Positions 43,400 to 53,446 of a DNA stretch of 53,894 nucleotides are shown here, one piece after another. The notes under the pieces were generated by a model. The model searched no databases, was not told the DNA's origin, and worked only from the letters and a program-made list of their open reading frames with translations. The stretch's first letter is position 1. Each line of letters begins with the position of its first letter. This DNA is from Thauera aminoaromatica S2 (GTDB lineage: Bacteria > Pseudomonadota > Gammaproteobacteria > Burkholderiales > Rhodocyclaceae), in NCBI RefSeq assembly GCF_000310185.1, contig NZ_AMXD01000011.1, forward strand, positions 1-53,894. Direction: 5' to 3'. The position numbers and the translations under genes were made by a program.

Positions 43400-44347
43400 T
43401 CATGCCGCGACCGGAACCAGAAAGTTCTCGCCGATGCTGTCGCCGAGGCGGTTGATGCGCACCAGGAAGCGCTCCAGCCAGGGATGCAGGCCGGCATCGA
43501 AGATGTCGTCCATGCGCCCGTAGTGCAGCGTCGCGTGCAGCTCGCCGGCCTGGCGTGCGGCCTCGGCCGAGTGGATGCTGGCGATCTCGCCGAGGATGCC
43601 GTTGATCTCGTCCAGGCAGGCGTGCAGCGAGCGCGGCATGTCGGCGTTGAGGATCAGCAGCTCGGCCACCTTGTAGGGTGTGATCACGTCGCGATACACG
43701 TGGCGGTAGGTCTCGAAGGCCGACACCGAGCGCAGCAGCGCCCCCCACTGGTAGAAGTCGGTCGAGCTGGTGAGTCCCTCGGCCTTGGGCAGCAGGCTGT
43801 GGTACTTCACGTCGAGCAGGCGCGCGGTGTTGTCGGCGCGCTCGAGGAAGGTGCCCAGGCGCACGAACTTGAAGGCCTCGTCGTGCAGCATGGTGCCGAA
43901 GGTCACCCCGCGCAGCAGGTGGGAGCGGAACTTCACCCACTCGAAGAACTCGCCGAGGTCGGTGGCGCGCAGCTTCTGCGGCGTCATCTCGCGGATCTCG
44001 AGCCAGGTCGCGTTGGTGGTCTCCCACATCTCGGCGGTCAGCGTGCCGCGCACCGCGTGCGCATTCTCGCGCGCGGCGCGCAGGCAGTTCCACACGCTCG
44101 AGGGGTTGTCGCGGTCGAGCACGACGAACTCGATCACGTCGCAGGCGGAGAGCGGCCTGCCGGTGCGGGCGAAGGCCTCCGACAGTTCGCTGATGTCGAG
44201 GATAGCGGACCAGCTCTCGGTGTCGCCGCCGTTGGCCCCGGGCAGCAGCGACATGCGGTAGGACACGTCGAGCATGCGCACGGTGTTCTCGGCGCGCTCG
44301 GTGTAGCGCGCCATCCAGTACAGGTGGTCTGCGGTTCGGCTCAGCAT
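43400..44347 (-). CDS. Alpha-E domain protein
   Basis: This 315-residue helical protein (MLSRTADHLYWMARYTERAENTVRMLDVSYRMSLLP...) is of the alpha-E (DUF403) family. It is always found with a circularly permuted ATP-grasp enzyme and a transglutaminase-like protein. It is an accessory factor of unknown biochemical role. It lies between the ATP-grasp gene (37 bases upstream) and Anbu (64 bases downstream). Confidence 0.92.
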   Translation of the reverse strand: MLSRTADHLYWMARYTERAENTVRMLDVSYRMSLLPGANGGDTESWSAILDISELSEAFARTGRPLSACDVIEFVVLDRDNPSSVWNCLRAARENAHAVRGTLTAEMWETTNATWLEIREMTPQKLRATDLGEFFEWVKFRSHLLRGVTFGTMLHDEAFKFVRLGTFLERADNTARLLDVKYHSLLPKAEGLTSSTDFYQWGALLRSVSAFETYRHVYRDVITPYKVAELLILNADMPRSLHACLDEINGILGEIASIHSAEAARQAGELHATLHYGRMDDIFDAGLHPWLERFLVRINRLGDSIGENFLVPVAA

Positions 44348-44384
44348 GGGGGGTCTCCTTGGCAATTGCGCGGCGGCAGGCGGC

Positions 44385-45815
44385 TCAGCCCACCACCCAG
44401 GTGTCCTTGGTGCCCCCGCCCTGCGAGGAGTTGACCACCAGCGAGCCAGCCTTGAGCGCGACGCGGGTGAGGCCGCCCGGCACCATGCGGATCTCGCGTC
44501 CGCCCGAGAGCACGAAGGGACGCAGGTCGATGTGGCGCGGCGCGATGCCGGCGTCGACGAAGGTCGGGCAGGTGGACAAGGACAAGGTCGGCTGGGCGAT
44601 GTACTTCTCCGGCGCGGCGAGGATGCGCTGGCGGAACTCCTCGATCTCGGCCTTGGTGGCCGCCGGCCCCACCAGCATGCCGTAGCCGCCGGCGCCATGG
44701 ACCTCCTTGACCACCAGCTCGGGCAGGTGGGCGAGCGTGTAGGCGAGGTCGTCGGGTTCGCGCAGCATCCAGGTCGGGACGTTGTTGAGGATCGGCTCCT
44801 CGCCGAGGTAGAAGCGCACCATCTCGGGCACGTAGGGGTAGATCGACTTGTCGTCCGCCACCCCCGTGCCGACCGCGTTGGCCAGCGTCACCCGGCCGGC
44901 GCGGTAGGCCGACATCAGGCCCGGCACACCGAGCATCGAGTCGGCGCGGAAGACCTCGGGGTCGAGGAAGTCGTCGTCGAGGCGGCGGTAGATCACATCC
45001 ACCCGCCGCGGCCCCTGGGTGGTGCGCATGAACACGGTGTCGTCCTCGACGAAGAGGTCCTGGCCCTCGACGAGCTCGATGCCCATCTGCTGGGCGAGGA
45101 AGCTGTGCTCGAAGTAGGCGCTGTTGAAGGCGCCCGGGGTGAGCAGCACCGCGGTGGGGTCGAGCACGCCGGCCGGCGCCACCGCGCGCAGGGTCTCGAG
45201 CAGCAGGTCGGGGTAGTGCTCGACCGGCTGCACGTCGTAGCGCGAGAACAGGTCGGGGAAGAGCCGCATCATCATCTTGCGGTTCTCCAGCAGGTAGCTC
45301 ACCCCCGAGGGCACGCGCAGGTTGTCCTCCAGCACGTAGTAGTCGCCCTTGCCGTCGGCACCCGCGGCACGCACCAGGTCGATGCCGGCGATCATCGCGT
45401 ACAGCCCGCCGGGCACGTGCACACCCTTCATCTCGGGGCGGAACTGGGCGTTGTCCAGCACCTGGTCGGCGGGGATGCGTCCGGCGCGCAGGATCTCCTG
45501 GCCGTGGTAGATGTCGGCGAGGAAGGCGTTGAGCGCGCGCACGCGCTGGCGCAGGCCGGCCTCCAGCGTGCGCCACTCGTCGCCGGGGATGATGCGCGGC
45601 AGCAGGTCGAAGGGGATCAGGCGCTCCTTGCCGCCGTCGGCGCCATAGACGTTGAAGGTGATGCCGACGCGGTGGAAGGCCAGGTCGGCCTCCTTGCGCT
45701 TGCGCGCGATCAGCTCGCGCGGGGTGTGCCCGAGCCACTCGCTGTAGGGCTGGTAGTGCGTCCGGATCGTGCCGTCGGCGGCGTGCATCTCATCGAAAGG
45801 CTTGGCGGCGTTCAT
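44385..45815 (-). CDS. Circularly permuted ATP-grasp enzyme
   Basis: The 476-residue protein has the family pieces [95 protein letters not shown] and [62 protein letters not shown]. These belong to the DUF404/DUF407 circularly permuted ATP-grasp type. Amidoligases of this kind are predicted to make peptide bonds or peptide modifications (Iyer and colleagues' analysis, from memory). Confidence 0.92.
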   Translation of the reverse strand: MNAAKPFDEMHAADGTIRTHYQPYSEWLGHTPRELIARKRKEADLAFHRVGITFNVYGADGGKERLIPFDLLPRIIPGDEWRTLEAGLRQRVRALNAFLADIYHGQEILRAGRIPADQVLDNAQFRPEMKGVHVPGGLYAMIAGIDLVRAAGADGKGDYYVLEDNLRVPSGVSYLLENRKMMMRLFPDLFSRYDVQPVEHYPDLLLETLRAVAPAGVLDPTAVLLTPGAFNSAYFEHSFLAQQMGIELVEGQDLFVEDDTVFMRTTQGPRRVDVIYRRLDDDFLDPEVFRADSMLGVPGLMSAYRAGRVTLANAVGTGVADDKSIYPYVPEMVRFYLGEEPILNNVPTWMLREPDDLAYTLAHLPELVVKEVHGAGGYGMLVGPAATKAEIEEFRQRILAAPEKYIAQPTLSLSTCPTFVDAGIAPRHIDLRPFVLSGGREIRMVPGGLTRVALKAGSLVVNSSQGGGTKDTWVVG

Positions 45816-45962
45816 GGCGTGCTCTGCGCGGATGGTTTATCGACTCCCTCGCAGGGCCTACAGCAGAAAGCGTGCCAAGCCCATGAAACGCGCAAAGCCG
45901 CGCCGACAACGGGGTCGGGCACGTCGACGTCCGCGGGCACCGCGCTGGTGCGCACCATGGTG

Positions 45963-45995
45963 GCCGCCGACGCATCAATCTGGTGCGTCGGCGGC
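45963..45995. other. Stem-loop with 12-bp arms between the two operons
   Basis: GCCGCCGACGCA (45963-45974) and TGCGTCGGCGGC (45984-45995) are perfect inverted repeats around a nine-base loop. The stop codon of the transglutaminase lies in the loop. No T run follows, so it may be a transcript-end structure or a Rho-dependent pause. Confidence 0.6.
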
Positions 45996-46937
45996 ACGCG
46001 CCGGGCGCCCGCCCCGCCGTGGGGGCGGGCCCTCCTCCACCGGCATCACCGTCACCGCGACCTCGACGCCGTGCCCGCCCCCGCCGAGAATGACGCCGCG
46101 CAGCGGACACACGTCGCCGTAGTCCCGCCCCCAGGCCAGCGTGATGTGACCGCTGCCAGGCTGCAGGTCGTTGGTCGGATCGATGTCGATCCAGCCCGCG
46201 CCCGGGCACCACAGCGCCACCCAGGCGTGCGAGGCGTCGGCGCCGATCAGGCGCGGCTGGCCCGGCGGCGGCTCGGTGAGCAGGTAGCCGGAGACGTAGC
46301 GCGCAGCCAGGCCGAGCGCGCGCAGACAGGCGATCATCAGGTGGGAGAAGTCCTGGCACACCCCACGGCGCGCCGCGAAGACCTCCGCCACCGGGGTGGC
46401 GACGCTGGTCGCCGCGGGATCGAAGCGAAAATCGGCGTGGATGCGCGCCGACAGCGCGAGCAAGGCGTCGAGCACCGGCCGCCCCGGGGTGAAGCTCGCC
46501 AGCGCATAGTCGGCGTACTGCGCCGCCTCGTCGCCCAGCGCCACGAAGGGCGAAGCGAAGCGGTACTGCCCGGCGTCGCGCGCGTCGGCGCGCAGCGGCG
46601 CGTGGCCGGAGAGGCCGTCGCGCAGGTGGTCGCGCGCGGTCTCCCAGGGCGGACTCGCCGCCGGCTCGGGCCAGGCCGGCGGGTCGACGCGGATGCGGCT
46701 GCGTGCGCGCACGACGAGTTCCGTGTGCGGCGCGTGCAGCGCGAACGCGGTCACCGGGTTGCCGAAGAAGTCGCTGCGCTCGCTACGCCGGGCCGGCGCC
46801 GGCGCGATCTCCAGGTGGTGCGCGAGGGTGCGCTGGCCGGCGCATTCGCGCGGGCGCAGGTGAGCCACCTGCTGCGACAGCGCCACCGCACTGTCGTAGC
46901 GGTAGGTGGTGTCGTGGAGGATCTCGTAGAGCGCCAT
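45975..46937 (-). CDS. Transglutaminase-like cysteine protease family protein
   Basis: The 320-residue protein starts MALYEILHDTTYRYDSAVALSQQVAHLRPRE, the typical N-terminal beta domain. The transglutaminase-core triad Cys194 (RRGVCQDFSHLM), His237 (ASHAWVAL) and Asp253 (IDIDPTND) is visible. It follows the ATP-grasp/alpha-E fusion gene by ten bases. Such proteins are predicted amidases or peptidases linked to ATP-grasp ligases. Confidence 0.92.
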   Translation of the reverse strand: MALYEILHDTTYRYDSAVALSQQVAHLRPRECAGQRTLAHHLEIAPAPARRSERSDFFGNPVTAFALHAPHTELVVRARSRIRVDPPAWPEPAASPPWETARDHLRDGLSGHAPLRADARDAGQYRFASPFVALGDEAAQYADYALASFTPGRPVLDALLALSARIHADFRFDPAATSVATPVAEVFAARRGVCQDFSHLMIACLRALGLAARYVSGYLLTEPPPGQPRLIGADASHAWVALWCPGAGWIDIDPTNDLQPGSGHITLAWGRDYGDVCPLRGVILGGGGHGVEVAVTVMPVEEGPPPRRGGRPARAADAPD

Positions 46938-46947
46938 CGCCGCCGCC

Positions 46948-49554
46948 CTACAGCGACACGGTCGCCCGGCTGCGGGCGTCGAGGTGGGTGAAGTAGCGCC
47001 GCGCCAGCGCATCGGCGAGCTCGTTGCCGCCGCGCCAGATGTCGTCCAGCACCTGCCGCAGGGGCTCGCAGTGGCGCGCCTGTGCGGCCGCGCGGCTACG
47101 CGCGCCGGCCAGCTCGTGCACGAAACAGTCGCACAGCGCGAGCGCGTCGAGCGCGGCCAGGCGTTCGCGCAGCGGCGCGGCGAGCGCGGCGCCGTCGGGC
47201 AGCAGGGCGACGTGCTCGGCGAGCGAATCGAGCTGGTAGCGCAGCGCGCGCGGGTTGTCGCCGTCGAGCATGACCAGCTCGGCCACCGGCTGCGGGGCGA
47301 GGCCGCGCGCGTGGCGGCTGCGGTAGCGCAGCTCGGCGTCGGTGATCGCGAGCAGCACCTTGAGCCCGCCTTGCGAGGGCTCGAGCAGCAGCGCCGACAG
47401 CGCGGCGGCGAGAAACTGCAGGCGCTCGATGCGCCGCCCGATCGACAGGAAGCGCCAGCCGGCGTCGCGCGGCATGCTCTCGATGACGAAACCCGACAGC
47501 GTCACCAGCGACAGCAACGACTCGTCCAGGCGCTGCAGCGCCTCGCCGAGGCGCGGGGCCTGAGCCGGCGCCGCGGCAAACTCCGACAGGCGGTTGTAGA
47601 TGCGCCAGCTGTCCGGCGACAGGCGGTCGCGCACCAGGGCTGCGACGCGCAGCACCTGGCGCAGGTTGGCCACCACGCTGCCGGGCTGGGCGGGATCGAA
47701 GAGCGCCTGAGCGAGCGGCGCGGGGGGTGTGGGTGCCGCGTCGGCCTCCCCCGCCACGGTGGCGAGCAGGCCGCGCTGCCGGCACAGCGCCTGCAGGGCC
47801 GCGGTCACCTTGCCATCCTCGCCCAGCCACGAGGCCTCGCCGGCCTCGCCCAGGCGCGCCAGCGTCTCGCGGCCGAGGCGGGCGGCAGCGTCGGCGCGCT
47901 CGCTGTAGCGTCCGAGCCAGAAGAAGTTCTCCGCCACCCGGCTCGACAGGCCGAGCACGCGCGCGCCCCCGGCAAAGGGCGCGAGCTGGCCGGGCACGAT
48001 GCGCGGCACCGGACGCGGCCGTGCCGGCGAGCCGAGCACCCAGGCGTCCTTGCTGCCGCCGCCGTGCTGCATCGACACGATGCGCATGTCGGCCTCCGAG
48101 GCCACCCGGACGAGCCCGCCCGGCAGCACGCGAAACCCCTCCGCCCCCGCCGCCGCGAACACGCGCAGCCCGATGTTGCGCGCGACCAGCGCGCGCGCGT
48201 CGCGCGCGGGCGCCTTGTTCCCGGCGCCGCCCGCCTCGTCCGCCAGCACCGGGGCCTGCGAGAGGTTGACCATCTCCTGCGCGACGAAGTCGAAGGGCCG
48301 CAGCGCGATCCGTGCTGCCAGCGCGTCGAGCTCTGCCACCGGCAGGTCGCCGCAGAACACCGGCCGCGCACCCAGGGTGGGGTAGGCCGGCTTGATCACC
48401 AGCTCGCGCAGGTGCTTCAGCGCGTATTCGCAGGCCGCCGGCTCGCCGCACCACCAGGTCGCCACCGAGGGCATGCGCAGCTTGCTGCCGAGCAGGTGCT
48501 CGCACAGCCGCGGCAGGTAGCCGAGCAACGCCCCGGTCTCGAGGATGCCGCTGCCGAGCGCGTTGGCCACCGTCACCATGCCGGCACGCACCGCCGCCAC
48601 CAGGCCGGCGACGCCGAGCGCGGAGTCTTCGCGCAGTTCGAGCGGATCGCACCACAGGTCGTCCACCCGGCGCAGGATCACATGCACCCGGCGCAGGCCC
48701 TCGAGCGTGCGCAACCAGACCTTGTCGTCGCGCACGGTGAGGTCCTGGCCCTCGACGAGCGGGAAGCCCATCTCGCGGGCGAGGAAGGCGTGCTCGAAGT
48801 AGGTCTCGTTGTAGGGCCCGGGCGTGAGCACCACGATCAGGGGATCTTCCCCGGCCGCCGCGCCGTCGGCCGGCGCGAGCTCGACGAGGCCGTCGCGGAA
48901 GCCCTCGAAGAAGGGCACCAGCGGCTCGACGCCGGCGGCGCGGTAGAGCTCGGGCAGCACGCGCGCGACCACGCTGCGGTTCTCCAGCGCGTAGCCCGCA
49001 CCCGAGGGCGCCTGGGTGCGGTCGGCGACGACCCACCAGCGCCCGTCGGGCGAACGCGCCAGGTCCACCGCGTACAGGTGCAGGAAGCGCCCGCCCGGCG
49101 GCCGCGCGCCCACGAGCGGGCGCAGAAAGCCGCTATGGCCATAGATGAGCGCGGGCGGCACCAGGCCCTGCTCGAGCAGGGTCTGCTCGCCGTAGAGGTC
49201 GGCGAGGATGCGGTCGAACAGGGTGGCGCGCTGGATCACCGCGGCCTCGATCTGCGCCCACTCCGCCGCGGGCAGCATGTAGGGCAGCAGGTCGAGCTCC
49301 CACGGGCGCGCGAAGCCGCGCGGATCGGCATACACGTTGTAGGTGATGCCGTTCTCGTGGATCTGCCGGCCGAGCGCGGCCCGCCGTGCCGACAGCTCGT
49401 CGGCGGGCATGGCGGCGAGGCCGTGGAAGAAGTCCCGCCAGTGCGGCCGCAGCACCACGACGCTGCCGATGCGTTGGCAGAGCTCGTCGTAGCGGTCGGG
49501 CCGCGCGACGTAGCGGGCGAGCAGCGCGGGCGGGCGGTGCGGCTGGACCTGCAT
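46948..49554 (-). CDS. Fused circularly permuted ATP-grasp and alpha-E protein
   Basis: The 868-residue protein starts MQVQPHRPPALLARYVARP. The first about 500 residues have the ATP-grasp pieces found in the 44385-45815 gene (GITYNVYADPRGFARPWELDLLPYMLP; TPGPYNETYFEHAFLAREMGFPLVEGQDLTV; VLPGGLVRVASEADMRIVSMQHGGGSKDAWVLG). The last about 350 are an alpha-E domain (LGLSSRVAENFFWLGRYSERADAAARLGRET). This fuses what the neighbouring operon encodes separately. It overlaps no gene and sits six bases after the DUF2126 gene. Confidence 0.92.
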   Translation of the reverse strand: MQVQPHRPPALLARYVARPDRYDELCQRIGSVVVLRPHWRDFFHGLAAMPADELSARRAALGRQIHENGITYNVYADPRGFARPWELDLLPYMLPAAEWAQIEAAVIQRATLFDRILADLYGEQTLLEQGLVPPALIYGHSGFLRPLVGARPPGGRFLHLYAVDLARSPDGRWWVVADRTQAPSGAGYALENRSVVARVLPELYRAAGVEPLVPFFEGFRDGLVELAPADGAAAGEDPLIVVLTPGPYNETYFEHAFLAREMGFPLVEGQDLTVRDDKVWLRTLEGLRRVHVILRRVDDLWCDPLELREDSALGVAGLVAAVRAGMVTVANALGSGILETGALLGYLPRLCEHLLGSKLRMPSVATWWCGEPAACEYALKHLRELVIKPAYPTLGARPVFCGDLPVAELDALAARIALRPFDFVAQEMVNLSQAPVLADEAGGAGNKAPARDARALVARNIGLRVFAAAGAEGFRVLPGGLVRVASEADMRIVSMQHGGGSKDAWVLGSPARPRPVPRIVPGQLAPFAGGARVLGLSSRVAENFFWLGRYSERADAAARLGRETLARLGEAGEASWLGEDGKVTAALQALCRQRGLLATVAGEADAAPTPPAPLAQALFDPAQPGSVVANLRQVLRVAALVRDRLSPDSWRIYNRLSEFAAAPAQAPRLGEALQRLDESLLSLVTLSGFVIESMPRDAGWRFLSIGRRIERLQFLAAALSALLLEPSQGGLKVLLAITDAELRYRSRHARGLAPQPVAELVMLDGDNPRALRYQLDSLAEHVALLPDGAALAAPLRERLAALDALALCDCFVHELAGARSRAAAQARHCEPLRQVLDDIWRGGNELADALARRYFTHLDARSRATVSL

Positions 49555-49560
49555 GGCGGG

Positions 49561-52500
49561 TCAGCCCTGGCGGCGCAGGTCGAGGGTGAAGGGGAAATCG
49601 GCGTTGCGCGTGGCGGGCGCGGGTGCGACGCGGCCCGGCGTGTGGCCGGTGGTGGTGAAGCGGGCCAGGCGGCGGCCTTCGGCCTCGTAGGGGTTCACCG
49701 GGTAGCTCTCGTGGTTGCGCCCGCCCGGATGCGCCACGTGATACACGCAGCCGCCCATCGAGCGCTGCATCCAGCCATCGACCAGGTCGAACACCAGCGG
49801 CGCGTGCACGCCGATGGTCGGGTGCAGGCAGGACGGCGGCTGCCAGGCACGGTAGCGCACCCCGGCGACGAACTCGCCCACCGTGCCGGTGGGCTGCAGC
49901 GGCACGGCGCGGCCGTTGCAGGTCAGCACGTGGCGGTCGTCGTTGAGCCCGGACACCTTGACCTGCAGGCGCTCCACCGAGGAATCGACGTAGCGCACCG
50001 TGCCACCGGGCGCCCCCTCCTCCCCCATCACGTGCCAGGGCTCGAGCGCCATGCGCAGTTCGACCCGCACGCCGCGCGCGGCGAACTCGCCGTACCTGGG
50101 GAAGCGGAACTCGAAGTGCGGCGCGAACCAGTCGAACTCGAGCGGGTAGCCGAATTCGCGCAGCTCGCCGACGACGTCGCGGAAATCCTCCGCCACCCAG
50201 TGCGGCAGCAGGAAGCGGTCGTGCAGCTCGGTACCCCAGCGCCGCAGCCGACCCGGGGCATAAGGCTGCTGCCAGAAGCGCGCGATCAGCGCGCGCAGCA
50301 GCAGCTGCTGGGCCAGGCTCATGCGCGCGTGCGGCGGCATCTCGAAGGCGCGCAGCTCGAGCAGGCCCAGCCGCCCGGTGGCGCTGTCGGGGCTGTAGAG
50401 CTTGTCGATGCAGAACTCGGCGCGGTGGGTGTTGCCGCTGGCGTCGATCAGCAGGTTGCGCAGCAGGCGGTCGATGAGCCACGGCGGCACCTGGATGCCC
50501 GGCTCCGGCATCTGCTGGAAGGCGACTTCGAGCTCGTGCACCGAGTCGTGGCGCGCTTCGTCCACCCGCGGCGCCTGCGAGGTCGGGCCGATGAAGAGCC
50601 CCGAGAACAGGTAGGACAGGCTGGGGTGGTTGTGCCAGTAGCTCAACAGGCTGCGCACCAGGTCGGGCCGCCGCAGGAAGGGCGAGTCGCCCGGCGTGGC
50701 ACCGCCGAGCACGAAATGGTTGCCACCGCCGGTGCCGGTATGACGGCCGTCGAGCATGAACTTCTCGGTCGACAGGCGCGCCTGCCGAGCCTCCTCGTAG
50801 AGGGTGCCGGTGCGCTCGACGAGTTCGTCCCAGCTCGCCGCGGGGTGGATGTTGACCTCGATGACGCCCGGGTCGGGGGTGATGCGGAAGTGCGCCAGGC
50901 GCGGGTCGGACGGCGGCTCGTAGCCTTCGAGCACCACCGGCAGCTTGAATTCGGCGGCGGTGTCCTCGATGGCGGTGACGATCTCGAGGTAGTCCTCCAG
51001 CGCGGCAGTCGGCGGCATGAAGAGATGGAGCAGGCCGCCGCGCGGCTCGGCGCACAGCGCGCTGCGAGTGATCCAGGCGGCGGACTCGAAGGGTGCCGGA
51101 CGGCGAGCGGGGTCGGTGCGCTCGTCGCGGCGATCCAGCGCGGACGTACCGGGCCGCGGCACCGCGGCCTCGCCCTGCACCCCATGGAAGCCGGCATGTT
51201 CGACACGGCTCGGCGTCCACCCGCCGCCGTGGGCGGCGAAGGGGAAGCCGAGGCCGCTGTCGGCGCCGAGCGTCGTGCCCGTCGGCCGCAGCTGCTGGCG
51301 CAGCTCGGCGTGCGCGGGCAGCGTCGGGAAGGGCTGGTTGGGGTCGGCGGGGTGGATCGAGGGCAGGTCGCCCTTGCCCGCCCAGGGCTGGGAATCGAGC
51401 GGCAGGCGGTAGCCGATCGGCGAATCGCCGGGGATCAGGTACAGGCGCTCGGCACGCAGGAACCACGGCCCGCTCTGCCAGCGATCGGCGCCGACGTGAT
51501 CGCGCACCAGCGGCAGCACGTGCCCGACGACCTGCCTCAGCCCCTGGTCGAAGACCTTGGCGAGCCGCGCGCGTTCGAGCGGATCGTCCACCCGCGAATC
51601 GTGCGGATCGACGTTGGCCGGCAGCCGGCGCTCGCGCCACAGGTAGTACCAGGCGTCCTCGAAGGCCGCCATCATCCACTGCGTATCCACGCCGAGGCGC
51701 TCGCCGACGCGCGCGAGGAAGCGCGCCGCCACGGCCTCGTCCACCGCGGTGCCCGACAGCTCGCGCGCGAACAGCTCGGGCTTGCGCCAGATCGGCTCGC
51801 CGTCGCGCCGCCAGTAGCAATTGAGCGACCAGCGCGGCAACTGCTCGCCCGGATACCACTTGCCCTGGCCGAAGTGCAGCAGGCCGTGCGGCGCATAGTG
51901 GTCCTTGAGGCGGAACATCAGGTTTTCGGCCAGGGTGCGCTTGCTCGGCTTGCTGGCGTCACGGTTCTGCGGATCGAGCGCGTCGCTGTTCCAGGCCGCG
52001 CCGTCGCGGTCGTCGAGTGCCACGAAGGTGGGCTCGCCGCCTTGCGTGAGGCGCACGTCGTGAGCCTTCAGGTCGGCGTCGATGCGCTGGCCCAGCACCT
52101 CGATCGCCGCCCACTGTTCGTCGGTATAGGGCTTGGTGACGCGCGGCGCCTCCCACACGCGCTCGACCTTCATGTGGTGCTCGAACTCGCATTCGCATTC
52201 ATCGGTGAAGCCGGTGATCGGCGCCGCCGACGAGGGCTCGGGCGAGCAGGCGAGCGGGATGTGGCCCTCGCCGGCGAACAAGCCGGAGGTCGGATCCAGG
52301 CCCACCCAGCCGGCACCGGGCAGATAGACCTCGCACCAGGCGTGCAGGTCGGTGAAGTCCACCGCGGTGCCCGAGGGGCCGTCGAGCGACTTCACGTCGG
52401 GCACGAGCTGGATCAGGTAGCCGGACACGAAGCGCGCCGCCAGGCCGAGGTGGCGCAGCAACTGCACCAGCAGCCAGGCCGAGTCGCGGCACGAGCCGCT

Positions 52501-53037
52501 CGCCAGCGTCAGCGTCTCTTCCGGCGTCTGCACGCCCGGCTCCAGGCGCACCAGGTAGCGGATGTCCTGCTGCAGGCGCTGGTTGAGCGCGACCAGGAAA
52601 TCCACGCTGGCCCGCGGCGCGCGCGGGATGGATTCGAGGCAGTCGATGAACTTCGGCCCCAGCGCGGCAGCCGGCGCCTTCGCCAGGTAGGGCGCGAGCT
52701 CGACGCGCAGGGCGTCCTCGTAGGCGAAGGGGATCTTCTCCGCCGCGGGTTCGAGGAAGAAATCGAAGGGGTTGATGACCGACAGCTCGGCCACCAGATC
52801 GACCTCGATGCGCAGTTCGGTAGCCTTGTCGGGGAAGACGAGGCGGGCGAGATAGTTCGACTGCGGGTCCTGCTGCCAGTTGATGAAGTGGCCGGCGGGG
52901 TCGACCTTCAGCGCGTAGGCATGGATGGGCGTGCGGCAGTGCGGCGCCGGGCGCAGGCGCACGACCTGCGGCGACAGCGCGACCGGGCGGTCGTAGCGGT
53001 AACGGGTGACGTGGTTGAGCTTGACGTGGATGGACAC
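49561..53037 (-). CDS. Giant transglutaminase-DUF2126 protein
   Basis: The GTG at 53037 (GAGG six bases before) is preferred over the ATG at 53070, because family members open with SIHVKLNHVTRYRYDRPVALSPQVVRLRPAPHCRTP. This gives 1158 residues. The transglutaminase triad Cys183 (SGSCRDSAWLLVQ), His232 (LHAWCEV) and Asp248 (GLDPTSG) is followed by about 800 residues of DUF2126 (VIEVNIHPAASWDELVE; MLDGRHTGTGGGNHFVLGG). From memory this part is predicted to be a COOH-NH2 ligase of the glutamine synthetase fold. It is the first gene of the operon running to 45975. Confidence 0.92.
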   Translation of the reverse strand: MSIHVKLNHVTRYRYDRPVALSPQVVRLRPAPHCRTPIHAYALKVDPAGHFINWQQDPQSNYLARLVFPDKATELRIEVDLVAELSVINPFDFFLEPAAEKIPFAYEDALRVELAPYLAKAPAAALGPKFIDCLESIPRAPRASVDFLVALNQRLQQDIRYLVRLEPGVQTPEETLTLASGSCRDSAWLLVQLLRHLGLAARFVSGYLIQLVPDVKSLDGPSGTAVDFTDLHAWCEVYLPGAGWVGLDPTSGLFAGEGHIPLACSPEPSSAAPITGFTDECECEFEHHMKVERVWEAPRVTKPYTDEQWAAIEVLGQRIDADLKAHDVRLTQGGEPTFVALDDRDGAAWNSDALDPQNRDASKPSKRTLAENLMFRLKDHYAPHGLLHFGQGKWYPGEQLPRWSLNCYWRRDGEPIWRKPELFARELSGTAVDEAVAARFLARVGERLGVDTQWMMAAFEDAWYYLWRERRLPANVDPHDSRVDDPLERARLAKVFDQGLRQVVGHVLPLVRDHVGADRWQSGPWFLRAERLYLIPGDSPIGYRLPLDSQPWAGKGDLPSIHPADPNQPFPTLPAHAELRQQLRPTGTTLGADSGLGFPFAAHGGGWTPSRVEHAGFHGVQGEAAVPRPGTSALDRRDERTDPARRPAPFESAAWITRSALCAEPRGGLLHLFMPPTAALEDYLEIVTAIEDTAAEFKLPVVLEGYEPPSDPRLAHFRITPDPGVIEVNIHPAASWDELVERTGTLYEEARQARLSTEKFMLDGRHTGTGGGNHFVLGGATPGDSPFLRRPDLVRSLLSYWHNHPSLSYLFSGLFIGPTSQAPRVDEARHDSVHELEVAFQQMPEPGIQVPPWLIDRLLRNLLIDASGNTHRAEFCIDKLYSPDSATGRLGLLELRAFEMPPHARMSLAQQLLLRALIARFWQQPYAPGRLRRWGTELHDRFLLPHWVAEDFRDVVGELREFGYPLEFDWFAPHFEFRFPRYGEFAARGVRVELRMALEPWHVMGEEGAPGGTVRYVDSSVERLQVKVSGLNDDRHVLTCNGRAVPLQPTGTVGEFVAGVRYRAWQPPSCLHPTIGVHAPLVFDLVDGWMQRSMGGCVYHVAHPGGRNHESYPVNPYEAEGRRLARFTTTGHTPGRVAPAPATRNADFPFTLDLRRQG

Positions 53038-53217
53038 GGCGGCCTCGCAGGGAGCGTAGTGGGGCGACACCGGGTGTCAGCAAGAAGCGTGCAAGCCCGC
53101 GCGACGCCTGGCTTCCGCCGTTTCCGCTGGCACTGCCCCTTCCGTGCAGGCGCAGTCGCGCACCATTTGCGCCCGGAGCGCACCAGCGCGGTGCGGCACC
53201 AGCGCGCCAGCGCCGGC

Positions 53218-53361
53218 ATCGCGACTTGCATCGCTACGGCGAAGAGGCCTCGGAGGCGTGGCGCATTCTCGTGGGAGCGGCGCAAGCCGCGATCGCAGGC
53301 GTGCAGCAGGCAAGGACGCTAGTCGCAGTGCCGCCGCCGGAGTCGCGACTAGCATCGCCCC
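53218..53361. repeat. Degenerate REP-like cluster
   Basis: Three related units: ATCGCGACTTGCATCGCTAC (53218-53237), an inverted unit from 53271 to 53293 (GTGGGAGCGGCGC...GCGAT) and a third in the first orientation (53341-53361). They vary the same REP core as at 13781 and 15541. The 409-bp gap 53038-53446 holds nothing else that I can support. Confidence 0.7.
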
Positions 53362-53446
53362 TGCGGAGGACCCTGTAGCGTGGCACCAAAGCTCGAGCGC
53401 ATGGACACCCCGTCCCGGGGTGCTGCGATCCGGCCCAGCTGGCACA

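Noticed and set aside
46984-53322. A 2112-codon plus-strand frame
   Set aside because: It is a shadow of three well-supported minus-strand genes in very GC-rich DNA.
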